Source: Candidatus Helarchaeota archaeon (lineage in GTDB: Archaea; Asgardarchaeota; Lokiarchaeia; Helarchaeales; RDOG01). From it: DNA of 64,000 bases. Location of the stretch: assembly GCA_019058315.1 (NCBI GenBank), contig JAHPZH010000002.1, positions 558,001 through 622,000 of the forward strand, in the 5' to 3' direction. The notes under the pieces are model-generated. The model saw nothing but the letters and a program-made list of their open reading frames with translations, was not told the origin of the DNA and searched no databases. Of the stretch, positions 9,501 to 18,324 are shown piece by piece (the first letter of the stretch is position 1; each line of letters starts with the position of its first letter). A program made the position numbers and the translations under genes.

Positions 9501-12005
9501 TTCCCTATATACAGAAGTTTGTGGAATAACAAAATCAATATTTACCCCAATCACAGACCAATTCAGACTATTCTCGTCCCAATACCAAACATTATATTTA
9601 TCAGTACCACAATCAAATGTGCATTTAAAAGTATACCACTTGTTGGTTTCGTATGCAATTCCAGTATCCTGAGCTGCACCATCACTATAATAAAAGTTTC
9701 CAGTATTATAAAAACCAAAACATACAGCATATCCACCGGATCCGACTAATGCAATAGCATGATATGTATCTATTGTAGCCATAGCAGTAATATAATATGT
9801 TCCACTTACTTGTGCAGTAAAGTCCTTTTCCATCTCACAAAAATCTCCAGTAGTACTATTGTCAATACACTCTACGACATTTTTATATCCCATAAAGCGT
9901 GGTAAAACCTGAATTTGTGTATTTGATCTTTCTGTAATCGTCCAACCGCTCGGATCTCCGAAATCAGATGAATTAGAAAATGTCTCATTCGCATTAGGTA
10001 CTATATTATAGACTTGTGAAATCAGCTCGTCTCCAGGACTATAGGGCGATTCATATATACGTAGAGAGTCTTTATAGCAGTACTTTCCTTCTTCAGTGAA
10101 AATTACAGGATCTATGATAACATCTGTTTGATTTACACCTGTATTTTCAGTAACTTGGAATTCTTTAAAAAGTATTAAAGTACCATTTCTGGAGTCTAAT
10201 GTTCCAATGGTAGGTGGATTTTCAATTAATGAATTATGTAAATTATCAACGAAATCTTGTTTATCGTTAATATTTGTCGACCCCGCATCTTTATAGAACT
10301 GCCACGCCCCCATGCTATGAGTAACTGCAGGTTCATATGTAGAATTTATTCCGATGGTTACACCAACACTTGCAGGTTCTGGAAAGTCGGCTTCTCTTAT
10401 CATTATATCATCCAAGTAAGGATCCGGTGTCATATCCCATAATGTAATTAAAATATTTGGGTCTCCAGTTTCTTCTTGAAACATTTTACCCGCATCTACT
10501 ACATTGAGATTACTTTGCCAAGATCCACCTGTATAATCAAATTCTTCATATTGCCAGCTACCAGTTTGATGAAAATAAGTTCCTTCAAAATCGAAAGTCG
10601 CTATACCACTACCTGAACCAAAAACAGCCCAAGCATAAACACCCACACCTGAATAATTATGATATTTATAGATATAAGAATTTGCATAATATCTATAAAA
10701 ACTCCATTCGCTTGCGGTATCAACGTGCCAGGCTTCGATAAAGATAGGACCATCAGATATAATTGGAGCAGCCGCTACGGAACCACCACCTCCATCATAT
10801 TCATGGGTAACAGTATTTTTATAAAAAGAATCTCCAGACATGCGCTCATCCCCATTTTTATCAAATTGGCGAATTAGTTCAAGGTCATCAACATACATCA
10901 TAACAGATCCACCATCCGTGAAATTCACTGTATAATTTGTCCTTGCGATATTAGTATATCCTGCTGGATTTGTCGGGGTGCTATTATAATATACGCGATA
11001 ATCTTTAGTTTCTGAGGCAGTTAAATTATCTATAAATGCAATATTAGCAGAAGACACATATAATATTCTATCTTCTTCGTATCCACTTGACCATGAATAA
11101 TCAAGAGCTGCTATATATAAGGCTTGTTTTATTAGTGAGCTATGAATCCAAGTTTGGTATAAAGTAGCACTATAAACATATAAATTAACATCCAATGCTA
11201 TAGAAACCCAGCTGAAAGAGGTTTCATCCCAATACCATACTGAATATTCATTTACTGAACAATCAAAGTCGATTTTAAAGGTGTACCATTTATTAGTCTC
11301 ATAATAAATTCCACTATCAAATGTTGCTCCTCCACTAGCATAGCAAATAGTTCCTGTTTGATTAAAATATAAACTAACTCCATATCCTGATGCACCATTT
11401 ATTGAAAATTCAAAGGTTGTGTTTTCTGTAGTTGTCATGAGTGTTACATAGGCTGTCCCAGAAACTTGATTTGAAAAACCATTTTTCATATCAACCATAT
11501 CACTACTTGAATTGTCAAACATTTCAACTACTTTTTTATAACCATTAAAACGTGGTAAAACCCTAATTGAAGTATTTAGAGGTTCAGTTACTGTCCAACC
11601 ACTCGGATCTCCGAAATCAGGTGATGTGGAAAATGTTTCATACGCATTGGGTACAAGGTTATAAACTTGTGAAATCAGCTCGTCTCCAGGATTATAAGGC
11701 GATTTATATACACGTAAAGAATCTTTATAACAGTATTTTCCTTCTTCAGAGAAAGTTACAGGATCTATTATAACATCTGTTTGATTTTTTCCCGTATTTT
11801 CAGTAACTTTAAATTGTCTAAAATATTCGAAGTCGGTAGCTGCTTTTATATCCATAATTGAATTGTTAGTTATCTTAGGATCTTTAGCATAAGGAAATAT
11901 TGGTAAATTATTGCTTAATAAAAAACTGCAAAATATAGCTGTGTTAAGGATTATTGCACCTATAATTAAGAAGGTAATGCCTTTATTCTTTTTAAGGTTT
12001 CCCAT
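6558..12005 (-). CDS. Giant surface protein with duplicated DUF2341-like modules and Ig-like repeats
   Basis: A 1815-residue type I membrane protein of the cell surface. An N-terminal hydrophobic signal (about 11-32) is followed by two copies of a 551-residue module. Each opens with F-x-x-F-x-V-T-E-N-T-G and contains CYKDSLR, GDELISQVYN, FGDPSGWT, KWYTFK and KSYRVYYNSTPTNPAGYT-like blocks that recall DUF2341 and LamG-type carbohydrate-binding folds. Five Ig-like repeats of about 100 residues follow, each with NITVH, a DGYW-type turn and a YSIWVNDT-type strand. A membrane span near 1684-1708 is followed by a basic cytosolic tail that ends in an acidic helix shared with the 1930-residue surface protein. 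Many N-x-S/T sequons make it a likely glycoprotein. ATG start with GGAG 8 nt upstream. Ligand unknown. Confidence 0.85.
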   Translation of the reverse strand: MGNLKKNKGITFLIIGAIILNTAIFCSFLLSNNLPIFPYAKDPKITNNSIMDIKAATDFEYFRQFKVTENTGKNQTDVIIDPVTFSEEGKYCYKDSLRVYKSPYNPGDELISQVYNLVPNAYETFSTSPDFGDPSGWTVTEPLNTSIRVLPRFNGYKKVVEMFDNSSSDMVDMKNGFSNQVSGTAYVTLMTTTENTTFEFSINGASGYGVSLYFNQTGTICYASGGATFDSGIYYETNKWYTFKIDFDCSVNEYSVWYWDETSFSWVSIALDVNLYVYSATLYQTWIHSSLIKQALYIAALDYSWSSGYEEDRILYVSSANIAFIDNLTASETKDYRVYYNSTPTNPAGYTNIARTNYTVNFTDGGSVMMYVDDLELIRQFDKNGDERMSGDSFYKNTVTHEYDGGGGSVAAAPIISDGPIFIEAWHVDTASEWSFYRYYANSYIYKYHNYSGVGVYAWAVFGSGSGIATFDFEGTYFHQTGSWQYEEFDYTGGSWQSNLNVVDAGKMFQEETGDPNILITLWDMTPDPYLDDIMIREADFPEPASVGVTIGINSTYEPAVTHSMGAWQFYKDAGSTNINDKQDFVDNLHNSLIENPPTIGTLDSRNGTLILFKEFQVTENTGVNQTDVIIDPVIFTEEGKYCYKDSLRIYESPYSPGDELISQVYNIVPNANETFSNSSDFGDPSGWTITERSNTQIQVLPRFMGYKNVVECIDNSTTGDFCEMEKDFTAQVSGTYYITAMATIDTYHAIALVGSGGYAVCFGFYNTGNFYYSDGAAQDTGIAYETNKWYTFKCTFDCGTDKYNVWYWDENSLNWSVIGVNIDFVIPQTSVYREYLHTSGNFKAGIYVAATDNSWSSGYEEDEILYVSSANIAFIDSLSASETKSYRVYYNSTPTNPAGYTDISRTGYTVNFMDGGSAIMNIDNMAVLRQFDTDGNEHLGGGTRYQMGHVACNPFGNLYATPIINDGPIFIEAWQIADDNYWTYFRFYENSYIYRYQNYPGSGTCWFRGGFQAEDKIIDFDAQYYYTSGAWSSETFDYTGISWQDHYIVLDEGKMFTEDTGDSDTLITLWDMTPDPYLNDMRIRECEFPSNPLASISIAIGVESGNTAITNSFGFWQFYKDVGSTNVNDKQDFVDDLYDTLIANPPTINPLGPRCVFNDTEVPNILEVLQDPTSPGNLDIVNITVHITDNVSVHKVMINTNHSGSFVNYSMNFISGKVENGYWKYQIPQVAAGSIINYSIWVNDTSSNSNNTNSYQYLVVDNEDPNIGIVSRDPNSPSDLDLVNITVHVTDNVEVDTVLINSNHSGTPTNYEMDFLSGTTQDGYWNFTIPAYPIGTSIIYSIWVNDTNTNSDTVGPYQYIIGDNEVPDIISVSRDPLSPGNLNSVNITVHITDNEAVDTVLINSNHTGIPLDHEMDFLSGTFQDGYWNYTIPQGAAGTTINYSIWVNDTSDNPNTSISYQYLITDNEDPNIVGVSQDPLIPDNFDTVNITVHITDNVGINSVIINTNYTGSSQDYSMNFLSGTAQDSYWDYIIPQGSVGTTITYSIWTNDSNDNSDSVSGYQYQIILDDAPSIIDVSIDNNKPRPLDIINITAHVTDDQGISHVFLYTNLYGSFQYIEMNFISGSTTDGYWSFVSYVPLNASKKTINYSVWVNDTSGQIDISATYQFKVKKNPNPIIFIPPGEDITIIIIIIIGSIAASATVTATLLVKRRSTRVKTKRVMKTKVKKKVGIGAEEIRKVLRESDESLKLRKVSYEELKSMITSPISSISEEVYIRVQNLKSLTEQEKQLLLRDLVTLEEDEIEEWLTELEELEK
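6995..8535 (-). repeat. Five tandem Ig-like repeats (about 300 bp each)
   Basis: Five in-frame copies of an approximately 100-residue unit inside the surface protein. Each begins with a D-N-E-x-P-N-like edge, then D-P-x-x-P, VNITVHITDN, a MDFLSG or MNFISG strand, GYW, and YSIWVNDT. The first four are close in sequence and the fifth (membrane-proximal) is the most diverged, as expected for an array grown by recent internal duplication. Confidence 0.85.
8517..11822 (-). repeat. Tandem duplication of a 1653-bp (551-codon) module
   Basis: The block ending at 11822 (FRQFKVTENTG) recurs ending at 10169 (FKEFQVTENTG). The distance is exactly 1653 nt, or 551 codons. Long stretches are almost the same at DNA level, for example around 10010-10140 and 11665-11790, while other parts have diverged and carry small indels compensated elsewhere. 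This is an in-frame internal gene duplication. Confidence 0.9.
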
Positions 12006-12472
12006 TTTACATTCTCCATTTTTATTTTCGATTTTAATTAGTATTTTTTAAATTTATAGAATTACTTAATTTAAGTAAAAAGAATAAAAAATTCAATTTA
12101 AATCAAGAGGGGGCAATTTTATGCAAAAAAAACAGTAAATAAAAATGATTAAAATAAAATAAATTCTTAACTTATTATCTCCTGCATTGTTCTAATTCAA
12201 AGCTCTAGTATGTTCACATAATTTTTAATATTTAAATCTATTTAATTAGATAAAATATAAAATTTATTAAGTAATTATATAAATATGTAATCGTGAGTAA
12301 TGAAATTTTAATATGTGACTTGAATTCTATTGTAATTCATCTTCATTCTCAATTTTGATTTATAAATAAAATGAAGAATACAAAATTTCCTCTAATAATT
12401 TATAATAAAATAATATCTTCTTGTTAAGAAGGGACAAAGATTTTTTAATTCTTTTAATATGAAATAAATTAA
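12006..12472. other. Divergent intergenic region, 467 bp
   Basis: No convincing gene is seen on either strand. It should hold the promoters of both flanking genes, which diverge here. A short perfect inverted repeat, CTTCTT-GTT-AAGAAG, lies at 12418-12432 before the rightward gene. The rest is AT-rich without clear structure. Confidence 0.5.
12014..12060 (-). promoter_or_regulatory. TATA-like box and GGAG ribosome site of the 1815-residue surface protein
   Basis: On the minus strand TCTATAAATT (12051-12060) lies about 46 nt before the ATG, which would start transcription near 12029. GGAG (12014-12017) is 8 nt before the ATG. Spacing fits an archaeal TATA promoter and Shine-Dalgarno site. Confidence 0.4.
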
Positions 12473-13324
12473 ATGAATTTTTTAAAGAGTCTAGTCAAAA
12501 AATTGAAATATAATATTTCAAAAATTTTAAAATCAAAAATTCTACAGTTAGTTAGATATTTTAAGAAAAAATCACCAAAATTGGAGAAGTTAATTAGTGA
12601 AATAAAATATTTCTTACGTGGTCATGGCTTATATAGCATAAATACAAATAATATGACAAGGTTCAACGGAGATTCAATTCTAGCATCACTGATTGATGAA
12701 ATAATTACCTATTTTAATATATCTTCCTTAATAGAGACTGGAACTTTTTTAGGGGCAACTTCATTAATTATGGCACAACAATATTCAAAGTTACCTATTC
12801 TAACTTGTGAAGTGGAAAAAAAAATCTATAATATCGCAATTCGAGTTCTAAAAAGGCATAAAAATGTAAGAATAGAAAATATTAGTTCAGAAAAATTTCT
12901 GAAAAAATTATTTAAATATAAAAAAAATTATCAAACTATATTTAAATTTCCTTTAATTTATCTTGACGCGCATTGGTATGATTTTTGGCCACTTCAAAGT
13001 GAAATAAAGGAAATTTCAAATGAATTAAATAAAACTATTATAGTAATTCACGATTTCGAAGTTCCAAATAATCCTGAATTTAATTATTATGTTTACTTAA
13101 GTTCAGATACAAAAAAAATTCACTGTAATTTATCTTTGATTAAAAATGAATTAAACAGTAAAAATCATTATTCCCTTTTATATCCTAAATATAATAAAAA
13201 AGAAGCAAAAGTATTAAAATTAACAGGATATATCATAATATTTCAAAATCTTAGGGAATTATTTAACAATTTTATTAATAATAAATTAGTTAAAAAGAAC
13301 TTTTTTGAATTTAAAAACGAATAA
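12473..13324 (+). CDS. SAM-methyltransferase-like protein, private family (copy 1)
   Basis: A 283-residue protein with a Rossmann-type methyltransferase core. IETGTFLGATS (near residue 87) fits motif I, TCEVEKK an acidic ribose-binding position, and YLDAHWYDFWPLQSE plus VIHDFEVPNN are later motifs that fit TylF/macrocin O-methyltransferase-like folds. The N-terminal 55 residues are very basic. A second copy lies at 33617-34531 with the same IETGT, LDAHWYDF and VIHDFEVPN blocks, so this is a small paralogous family. ATG start. It stands at the edge of the glycan island, which suggests methylation of a sugar or lipid head group; the substrate is unknown. Confidence 0.6.
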   Translation: MNFLKSLVKKLKYNISKILKSKILQLVRYFKKKSPKLEKLISEIKYFLRGHGLYSINTNNMTRFNGDSILASLIDEIITYFNISSLIETGTFLGATSLIMAQQYSKLPILTCEVEKKIYNIAIRVLKRHKNVRIENISSEKFLKKLFKYKKNYQTIFKFPLIYLDAHWYDFWPLQSEIKEISNELNKTIIVIHDFEVPNNPEFNYYVYLSSDTKKIHCNLSLIKNELNSKNHYSLLYPKYNKKEAKVLKLTGYIIIFQNLRELFNNFINNKLVKKNFFEFKNE

Positions 13325-13393
13325 ATTAAGTAATTTTTATTAAGACTGTTAAGGTTATGCATTTAAGAGAATTAAACAATAATTATTCAAGAA

Positions 13394-14461
13394 TTACTCT
13401 GAATATATTAAATCTTCATTTGAATTTATAATTTTTGTATATTTATAATGTCTATGGATATTTTTAAGAATAACATTATATTTTTTCTTAATTATGCTTA
13501 AATGTCTGAGATAATTATCTTCATTATTTATGTAATCTGGTATAGATTTATAATTTAAATTTCGTAAATCAACATAACTCCCTTTAGGTAGATAATCACT
13601 AGGGTAGGGACCCCCAAGTACTATAGGTACACAACCAGATAATATTGCATTAAATATCTTCTCTGAAAAATAGTTATTTATATTCCTATTTTCAATACAC
13701 AAACACCATCTATACTTGAATAGAGTTCCCCAAATATCATTTATGAGACCATTATAATTCTTTGTACCTTTCCATCCTGATCTCCCATAAATATCTATAA
13801 TATTTAATTTATCAAAGTATCTTACTATTTTGCTTCTAATCCCATATAATTTATTAAATTTTAGTCCAGCAACTTTAAATTTTGCATTGGGATGTCCAAT
13901 TATTTGCATTGCTAGAGAACCAAATTTCTGCAAATTATTAAAGGATGAAATTAAATTATTTGGATTAAATAGATCCCAGCGAGAATGTTCTGAGAGAATT
14001 ACTGCTATTTTATCAATTTTTTCATTAAAATTTATTAATTCAAGATTTAGAGCTTTATTATTGTGTTCTGAAATTGCGGATATATTTCCTAGAAAGAATA
14101 TATTTCTATTATTCGTCAGGGGCTTAATATAAGTATAAATTTTATTAAAAATTTTAAGAAAAAAATTTAAATTATTATAAATTCTTTTTATACCTTTCCT
14201 CCAAGGAGCTTCACCTATTAAAAGTATTTTTTGATTAAACTTAGATTCTATAATTCTTTTTATTAAATTATTTGAGAATCCTAGGGAACCAATTCTAACA
14301 ATAAGATTATCACCTTTTGTAACTTTTAAAAAAGGATTCCACTGCTCTTCGTAACTGCATTTTAAGTAAAGTTCAGATGGAAATTTACTAAAATTTTCAG
14401 TAAATTCAGGTAATGGTTTTTTTGTGATTTGATCACTATTTAACCATAGATAAGTTACCAT
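13394..14461 (-). CDS. GT10 (fucosyltransferase)-like glycosyltransferase
   Basis: The C-terminal half shows the hallmark of GT10 alpha-1,3-fucosyltransferases: CLCIENRNINNYFSEKIFNA followed by GCVPIVLGGPYP, then a Y-L-P-x-x-S-Y-V-D segment and a run of N and Y residues. In eukaryotic and Helicobacter enzymes the matching block is FEN-x(6)-TEK-x(2)-NA-x(4)-PVV and binds GDP-fucose. The 355-residue length is usual. No signal or membrane anchor is seen, so it acts in the cytosol. ATG start. It is flanked by methyltransferases in the glycan island. No GDP-fucose synthesis genes are in the window, so the donor may be another sugar. Confidence 0.65.
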   Translation of the reverse strand: MVTYLWLNSDQITKKPLPEFTENFSKFPSELYLKCSYEEQWNPFLKVTKGDNLIVRIGSLGFSNNLIKRIIESKFNQKILLIGEAPWRKGIKRIYNNLNFFLKIFNKIYTYIKPLTNNRNIFFLGNISAISEHNNKALNLELINFNEKIDKIAVILSEHSRWDLFNPNNLISSFNNLQKFGSLAMQIIGHPNAKFKVAGLKFNKLYGIRSKIVRYFDKLNIIDIYGRSGWKGTKNYNGLINDIWGTLFKYRWCLCIENRNINNYFSEKIFNAILSGCVPIVLGGPYPSDYLPKGSYVDLRNLNYKSIPDYINNEDNYLRHLSIIKKKYNVILKNIHRHYKYTKIINSNEDLIYSE

Positions 14462-14636
14462 GATCCTTTATTTTGATAACTTTCTTATTTATATTTTGAA
14501 TTAATTTGTTTACAATCTGGTTCTTACTTACATCACAGAATTATAAATTTAAAAAATAGGAATTGAAAATTTATAATGAAATTTTATTAAATATAAAAAT
14601 TCCATTAAATTCATTTATGATATAATAGGTGCTTAT

Positions 14637-15392
14637 ATGAAAAGGTTCAAGAAATTTATGAAACGTTGGCTATCTCAAATTATAGATATTCATAGATTGA
14701 AATATGCATTTCCAAATTATTTGAGGTACTTAAGAGATTGGAAAAAATATTCAAGGATGGAAGGAGCTGAACCAATTAGAATTCTTGATACTTTTCCTCA
14801 GATACACGATAAAACCATGACGACTAGCTTTGATATTCATTATTTCTATCAAGATATTTGGGCATTTAAAAGAATTTTTGAATCAAAGTGTGCTCATCAT
14901 ATTGATGTGGGTTCAAGGATTGACTTTATTGGTTTTTTAACAGTAATCACTAAGGTAACCTTTATCGATATTCGTCCATTATTAGCTAATTTAGAGAATT
15001 TCGAATCTAAAAGAGGAAGTATACTTGCAATGCCCTATAAAAAAAATTCAATACCATCTATATCTTGTTTACATGTTGCAGAACACATTGGATTAGGAAG
15101 ATATGGTGATCCGCTTGATCCTTTAGGTACAAAGAAAGCCGCTAAGGAGTTATCACGGATTCTCGCACCCAAAGGAAATCTTTATTTTTCATTACCAATA
15201 GGTAAACCGAGATTATGTTTTAATGGACATCGAATTCACTCGACCAAGCAAATTATTAATTATTTTTCTAGTTTATCAGTTATTGAACTTTCAGGTATTG
15301 ATGATAATGGTAATTTTATAAGAAATATTGATAGAAAAATCTTAGATTCCTGTAATTATGGATGTGGTTTATTTTGGTTTAAAAAGGAATAA
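14637..15392 (+). CDS. DUF268 family SAM-methyltransferase-like protein
   Basis: A 251-residue soluble protein matching DUF268, a methyltransferase-fold family common in polysaccharide loci. Seen are HHIDVGSRIDF (motif I region), a HVAEHIGLGRYGDPLDP block, AAKELSRILAPKGNLYFSLP (the post-motif-III helix and strand of class I methyltransferases) and a C-terminal CNYGCGLFWF. An AGGTG ribosome site precedes the ATG. Its neighbours are GT10-like and FkbM proteins, so methylation of a glycan is the likely role; the substrate is unknown. Confidence 0.72.
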   Translation: MKRFKKFMKRWLSQIIDIHRLKYAFPNYLRYLRDWKKYSRMEGAEPIRILDTFPQIHDKTMTTSFDIHYFYQDIWAFKRIFESKCAHHIDVGSRIDFIGFLTVITKVTFIDIRPLLANLENFESKRGSILAMPYKKNSIPSISCLHVAEHIGLGRYGDPLDPLGTKKAAKELSRILAPKGNLYFSLPIGKPRLCFNGHRIHSTKQIINYFSSLSVIELSGIDDNGNFIRNIDRKILDSCNYGCGLFWFKKE

Positions 15393-15554
15393 AGTGTTCA
15401 ATATTTAGATTTTATTAAAGCGATTAGTAAAAAATTATAAAAACAATTAAAATATATATGAAATAAATTTTATCTATGGCTTCAAGACTGTTTGAAGTTC
15501 GGATCTTGTATCATTAAATGAATCTGTTTAATTTTTTTTAAGGAAGTTATCAAA

Positions 15555-16343
15555 ATGCCTTTATTAAACCGAGCTATTTCATTAATACCTAAGAATAGGT
15601 TTTTTTATAAATTGTTTAGTCAGTTTGTAGACTCTTATAATGGTAATAACAACCATAATATAAACACAAATGGAGAATTACGCTTTATAAAGAATAACTT
15701 TAGACAAATTAGTATGATATTTGATATTGGAGCACATTTTGGTCACTGGACAACCCTTGCCCTAAAGATAAATAAAAATTTAAACATCCATTGCTTTGAA
15801 CCAAGCCCTTATACATTTAAAAGGCTAATTCATAATAAATTTCCTCCTAATGTAGTATGTAATAATTTTGGTCTAAGTTCGATTACAGGTGAGCAAAATC
15901 TCTACATATTCGAGAATGGGTCAGCACTCAATTCATTATACCAAAGGAATGGGTTGCAAGATGGTTGGGGAATACAACCACAAGAAAGACAAGAGAAAAT
16001 TCATCTTGATACATTAGAAAATTACTGTAGCAAGAGAAATATTACAGAAATAGATTTTTTAAAAGTTGATGTTGAGGGGCATGAACTTGAAGTTTTTAAG
16101 GGGGGAAAAAGTCTATTTGAAAATAGCAAGATTAAAATGATTCAATTTGAGCATGGAGGATGTGCAATTGATGCACGAATATTTCTGAAAGATTTTTTTG
16201 ATTTTTTCAAAGGAATGGAATATAATTTCTTCAAAATTCTTCCTCACCGTCTTAAGTTTGTAAAACGATATAATCAAAAATATGAAAATTTCCAATATCA
16301 AAATTGGTTAATCATTAAAAAAAATTACAAATTTATTCCTTAA
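15555..16343 (+). CDS. FkbM family methyltransferase
   Basis: A SAM-dependent O-methyltransferase of the FkbM type, 262 residues. Motif I is FDIGAHFGHWT, followed by HCFEPSP with the acidic SAM-ribose ligand, LDTLENYC, and the FkbM signature FLKVDVEGHELEVFKGG. AAGGAAG precedes the ATG. FkbM enzymes in envelope loci usually methylate sugar hydroxyls, and the surrounding glycosyltransferases support that reading. The separation from the DUF268 gene (162 bp) leaves open whether it has its own promoter. Confidence 0.82.
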   Translation: MPLLNRAISLIPKNRFFYKLFSQFVDSYNGNNNHNINTNGELRFIKNNFRQISMIFDIGAHFGHWTTLALKINKNLNIHCFEPSPYTFKRLIHNKFPPNVVCNNFGLSSITGEQNLYIFENGSALNSLYQRNGLQDGWGIQPQERQEKIHLDTLENYCSKRNITEIDFLKVDVEGHELEVFKGGKSLFENSKIKMIQFEHGGCAIDARIFLKDFFDFFKGMEYNFFKILPHRLKFVKRYNQKYENFQYQNWLIIKKNYKFIP

Positions 16344-16415
16344 TTATGAAATTCATTAAATACATTAAAATATTCATTTTATTCCCTTATGGAAAAGATA
16401 AAAACCCATATCATT

Positions 16416-18227
16416 TTAGTTTAAAAACCATTTTTCATACCACAAATTAAAAATTAATAGCATCCAAAGAATATTGTAAAAATTCTCACTTTTTTCTATG
16501 ATTCGTTTTATATAATTCTTATTAAATAAATTATGAGATTTATTTTCTAAAACATGTTCAATCAATAAATCTTTCAGTTCTTTTTTAAAATAATATTTAA
16601 GAGGTACACCAAAACCATGTTTCTTTCTATAAAGAATTTCATGTGGTAATATGTTTGAAAAAGCTTTTTTTAATATATATTTCGTAATGTAATTATTAAT
16701 CCTAAATCGTGCAGGAATCTTACAGACAAATTCAGTTAATTTATGATCAAGAAAGGGTACTCTTGCTTCTAAACTAACTGCCATGGATGCTCTATCTACT
16801 TTAGTTAGATTATTATATGGAAGATAAATGTGAAGATCAGCTTCTTGAAGATTATCTAAATAATGATTATATTTGAAATAAGGTTTAAAATCTTTATAAT
16901 CAATTTTAAGATTCAAATTAGAAAACTGAGTTTGTTCCTTTATTGGTGCTGTCATTTGTCCAAAAATTTCATAATCTTTATAACTAGCTTTTTTAATCAA
17001 GTTAAAACCCTTTTTATTTATAACTTTAGAAGTTAGATTAACTATGGGAGTAATTCCATATTTTTTTAAAAAATTGGGTAATAAATTGAAAATATTTAAT
17101 TTTTTGTAATCAAGATAGGTACTATATCCCCCAAATAATTCATCCCCTCCCTCCCCAGTTAACGAAACTTTAACATGCTCCCTGGCGACTTTGCTAACAA
17201 GATAAGTAGGAATCATTGCTGGATCTGAAAAAGGTTCATCATAATAATAGATAATTTCACGAATTAGTTTTCTTACATCTTTTGCTGAAAATTGAATTTC
17301 ATAATGATTAGTTCCAAATATATCTGAAACCATTTTAGCATACTTACTCTCATCAAATTCTTGATAATCAAATTTTATTGAAAAAGTGTCTAAATCCTCC
17401 TTGAATTTTGAAATAATTGCTACAACAGAAGAGCTGTCTACTCCACCAGACAAAAAAGCTCCAACAGGAACGTCAGCAATCAATCTTCTCGATATACTCT
17501 CCTCAAACAATTTTAGAATAATCTTACAATATTCATTTTCATCTAGAAAGTATTTCTTCGAAAAATCTGTGTCCCAATATTTTGAATACTGTGTTATTTT
17601 CCCATTTTTCAAGTCATAAATTAAATAATGTCCAGGTTTTATTTTATAAATATTTTTAAAAATACTATGATTCCCAATAATGTATCTAAAAGTTATATAA
17701 TCCCTAAAACCGGCGAGATTAAGTTCTCTTTTTATTCCTGCTTCTAAAATCGATTTAATTTCTGAACTAAAAATAAATTTTTTGTCTTTAAAATAATAAT
17801 AAAGCGGTTTTATTCCAAATCTATCTCGAGCTAAAAATAAAATACCCTTCTTTTTATCATAAATACAAAAACTGAATTGTCCATTGAATTCTTTTAGACA
17901 ATCTATAAAATCTTGTTCATATGAATGTATTATCACTTCAGTATCAGTATTTGAATAAAATTTATGCCCTAATTTTTCTAATTTAGTTCTTAAAGATGAA
18001 AAATTATATATTTCTCCATTAAAAATAACCCATACAGTTTCATCTTCATTATGCATTGGTTGACGACCTTTTTCACTTAAATCAATTATACTTAATCTCT
18101 TATGGCCTAGAGTAATATTTTCATCATTATAAAATCCATCTTGGTCAGGTCCTCTATGATTTAAAAGATCTGTACTTTTTTTTATTAAATTTCTATCGTC
18201 CCAATTAAATCCATTTATTCCACACAT
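16416..18227 (-). CDS. asnB: Asparagine synthase (glutamine-hydrolysing)
   Basis: Converts aspartate, glutamine and ATP to asparagine. Cys2 directly after the ATG is the glutaminase nucleophile (MCGING). The N-terminal nucleophile domain shows LNHRGPD, FNGEIYN (69-75) and ARDRFGIKPLYY. The synthetase domain has the pyrophosphate loop SGGVDSS (260-266), GEGGDELFGGY and a C-terminal RKKHGFGVPL segment. The 603-residue length fits AsnB. In glycan islands such paralogues may instead amidate uronic acids or other sugar carboxylates, and the two nucleotide-sugar dehydrogenases nearby make that a real alternative. Confidence 0.88.
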   Translation of the reverse strand: MCGINGFNWDDRNLIKKSTDLLNHRGPDQDGFYNDENITLGHKRLSIIDLSEKGRQPMHNEDETVWVIFNGEIYNFSSLRTKLEKLGHKFYSNTDTEVIIHSYEQDFIDCLKEFNGQFSFCIYDKKKGILFLARDRFGIKPLYYYFKDKKFIFSSEIKSILEAGIKRELNLAGFRDYITFRYIIGNHSIFKNIYKIKPGHYLIYDLKNGKITQYSKYWDTDFSKKYFLDENEYCKIILKLFEESISRRLIADVPVGAFLSGGVDSSSVVAIISKFKEDLDTFSIKFDYQEFDESKYAKMVSDIFGTNHYEIQFSAKDVRKLIREIIYYYDEPFSDPAMIPTYLVSKVAREHVKVSLTGEGGDELFGGYSTYLDYKKLNIFNLLPNFLKKYGITPIVNLTSKVINKKGFNLIKKASYKDYEIFGQMTAPIKEQTQFSNLNLKIDYKDFKPYFKYNHYLDNLQEADLHIYLPYNNLTKVDRASMAVSLEARVPFLDHKLTEFVCKIPARFRINNYITKYILKKAFSNILPHEILYRKKHGFGVPLKYYFKKELKDLLIEHVLENKSHNLFNKNYIKRIIEKSENFYNILWMLLIFNLWYEKWFLN

Positions 18228-18324
18228 AACTTAATACTAACCTTAGTTAAGAATAAAAAATATTCGAAATTATCTATACTATTAAATCTCAAAATTATTA
18301 TATTTTTCATTCTAATTGCTATTT

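Noticed and set aside
12108..12138. Strong ribosome-site-like AGAGGGGG followed by ATG on the plus strand
   Set aside because: The frame ends after five codons, so no protein is encoded.
12418..12432. CTTCTT-GTT-AAGAAG hairpin as an RNA element or operator
   Set aside because: A six-pair AT-rich dyad in a very AT-rich spacer is expected by chance; no second copy was noticed.
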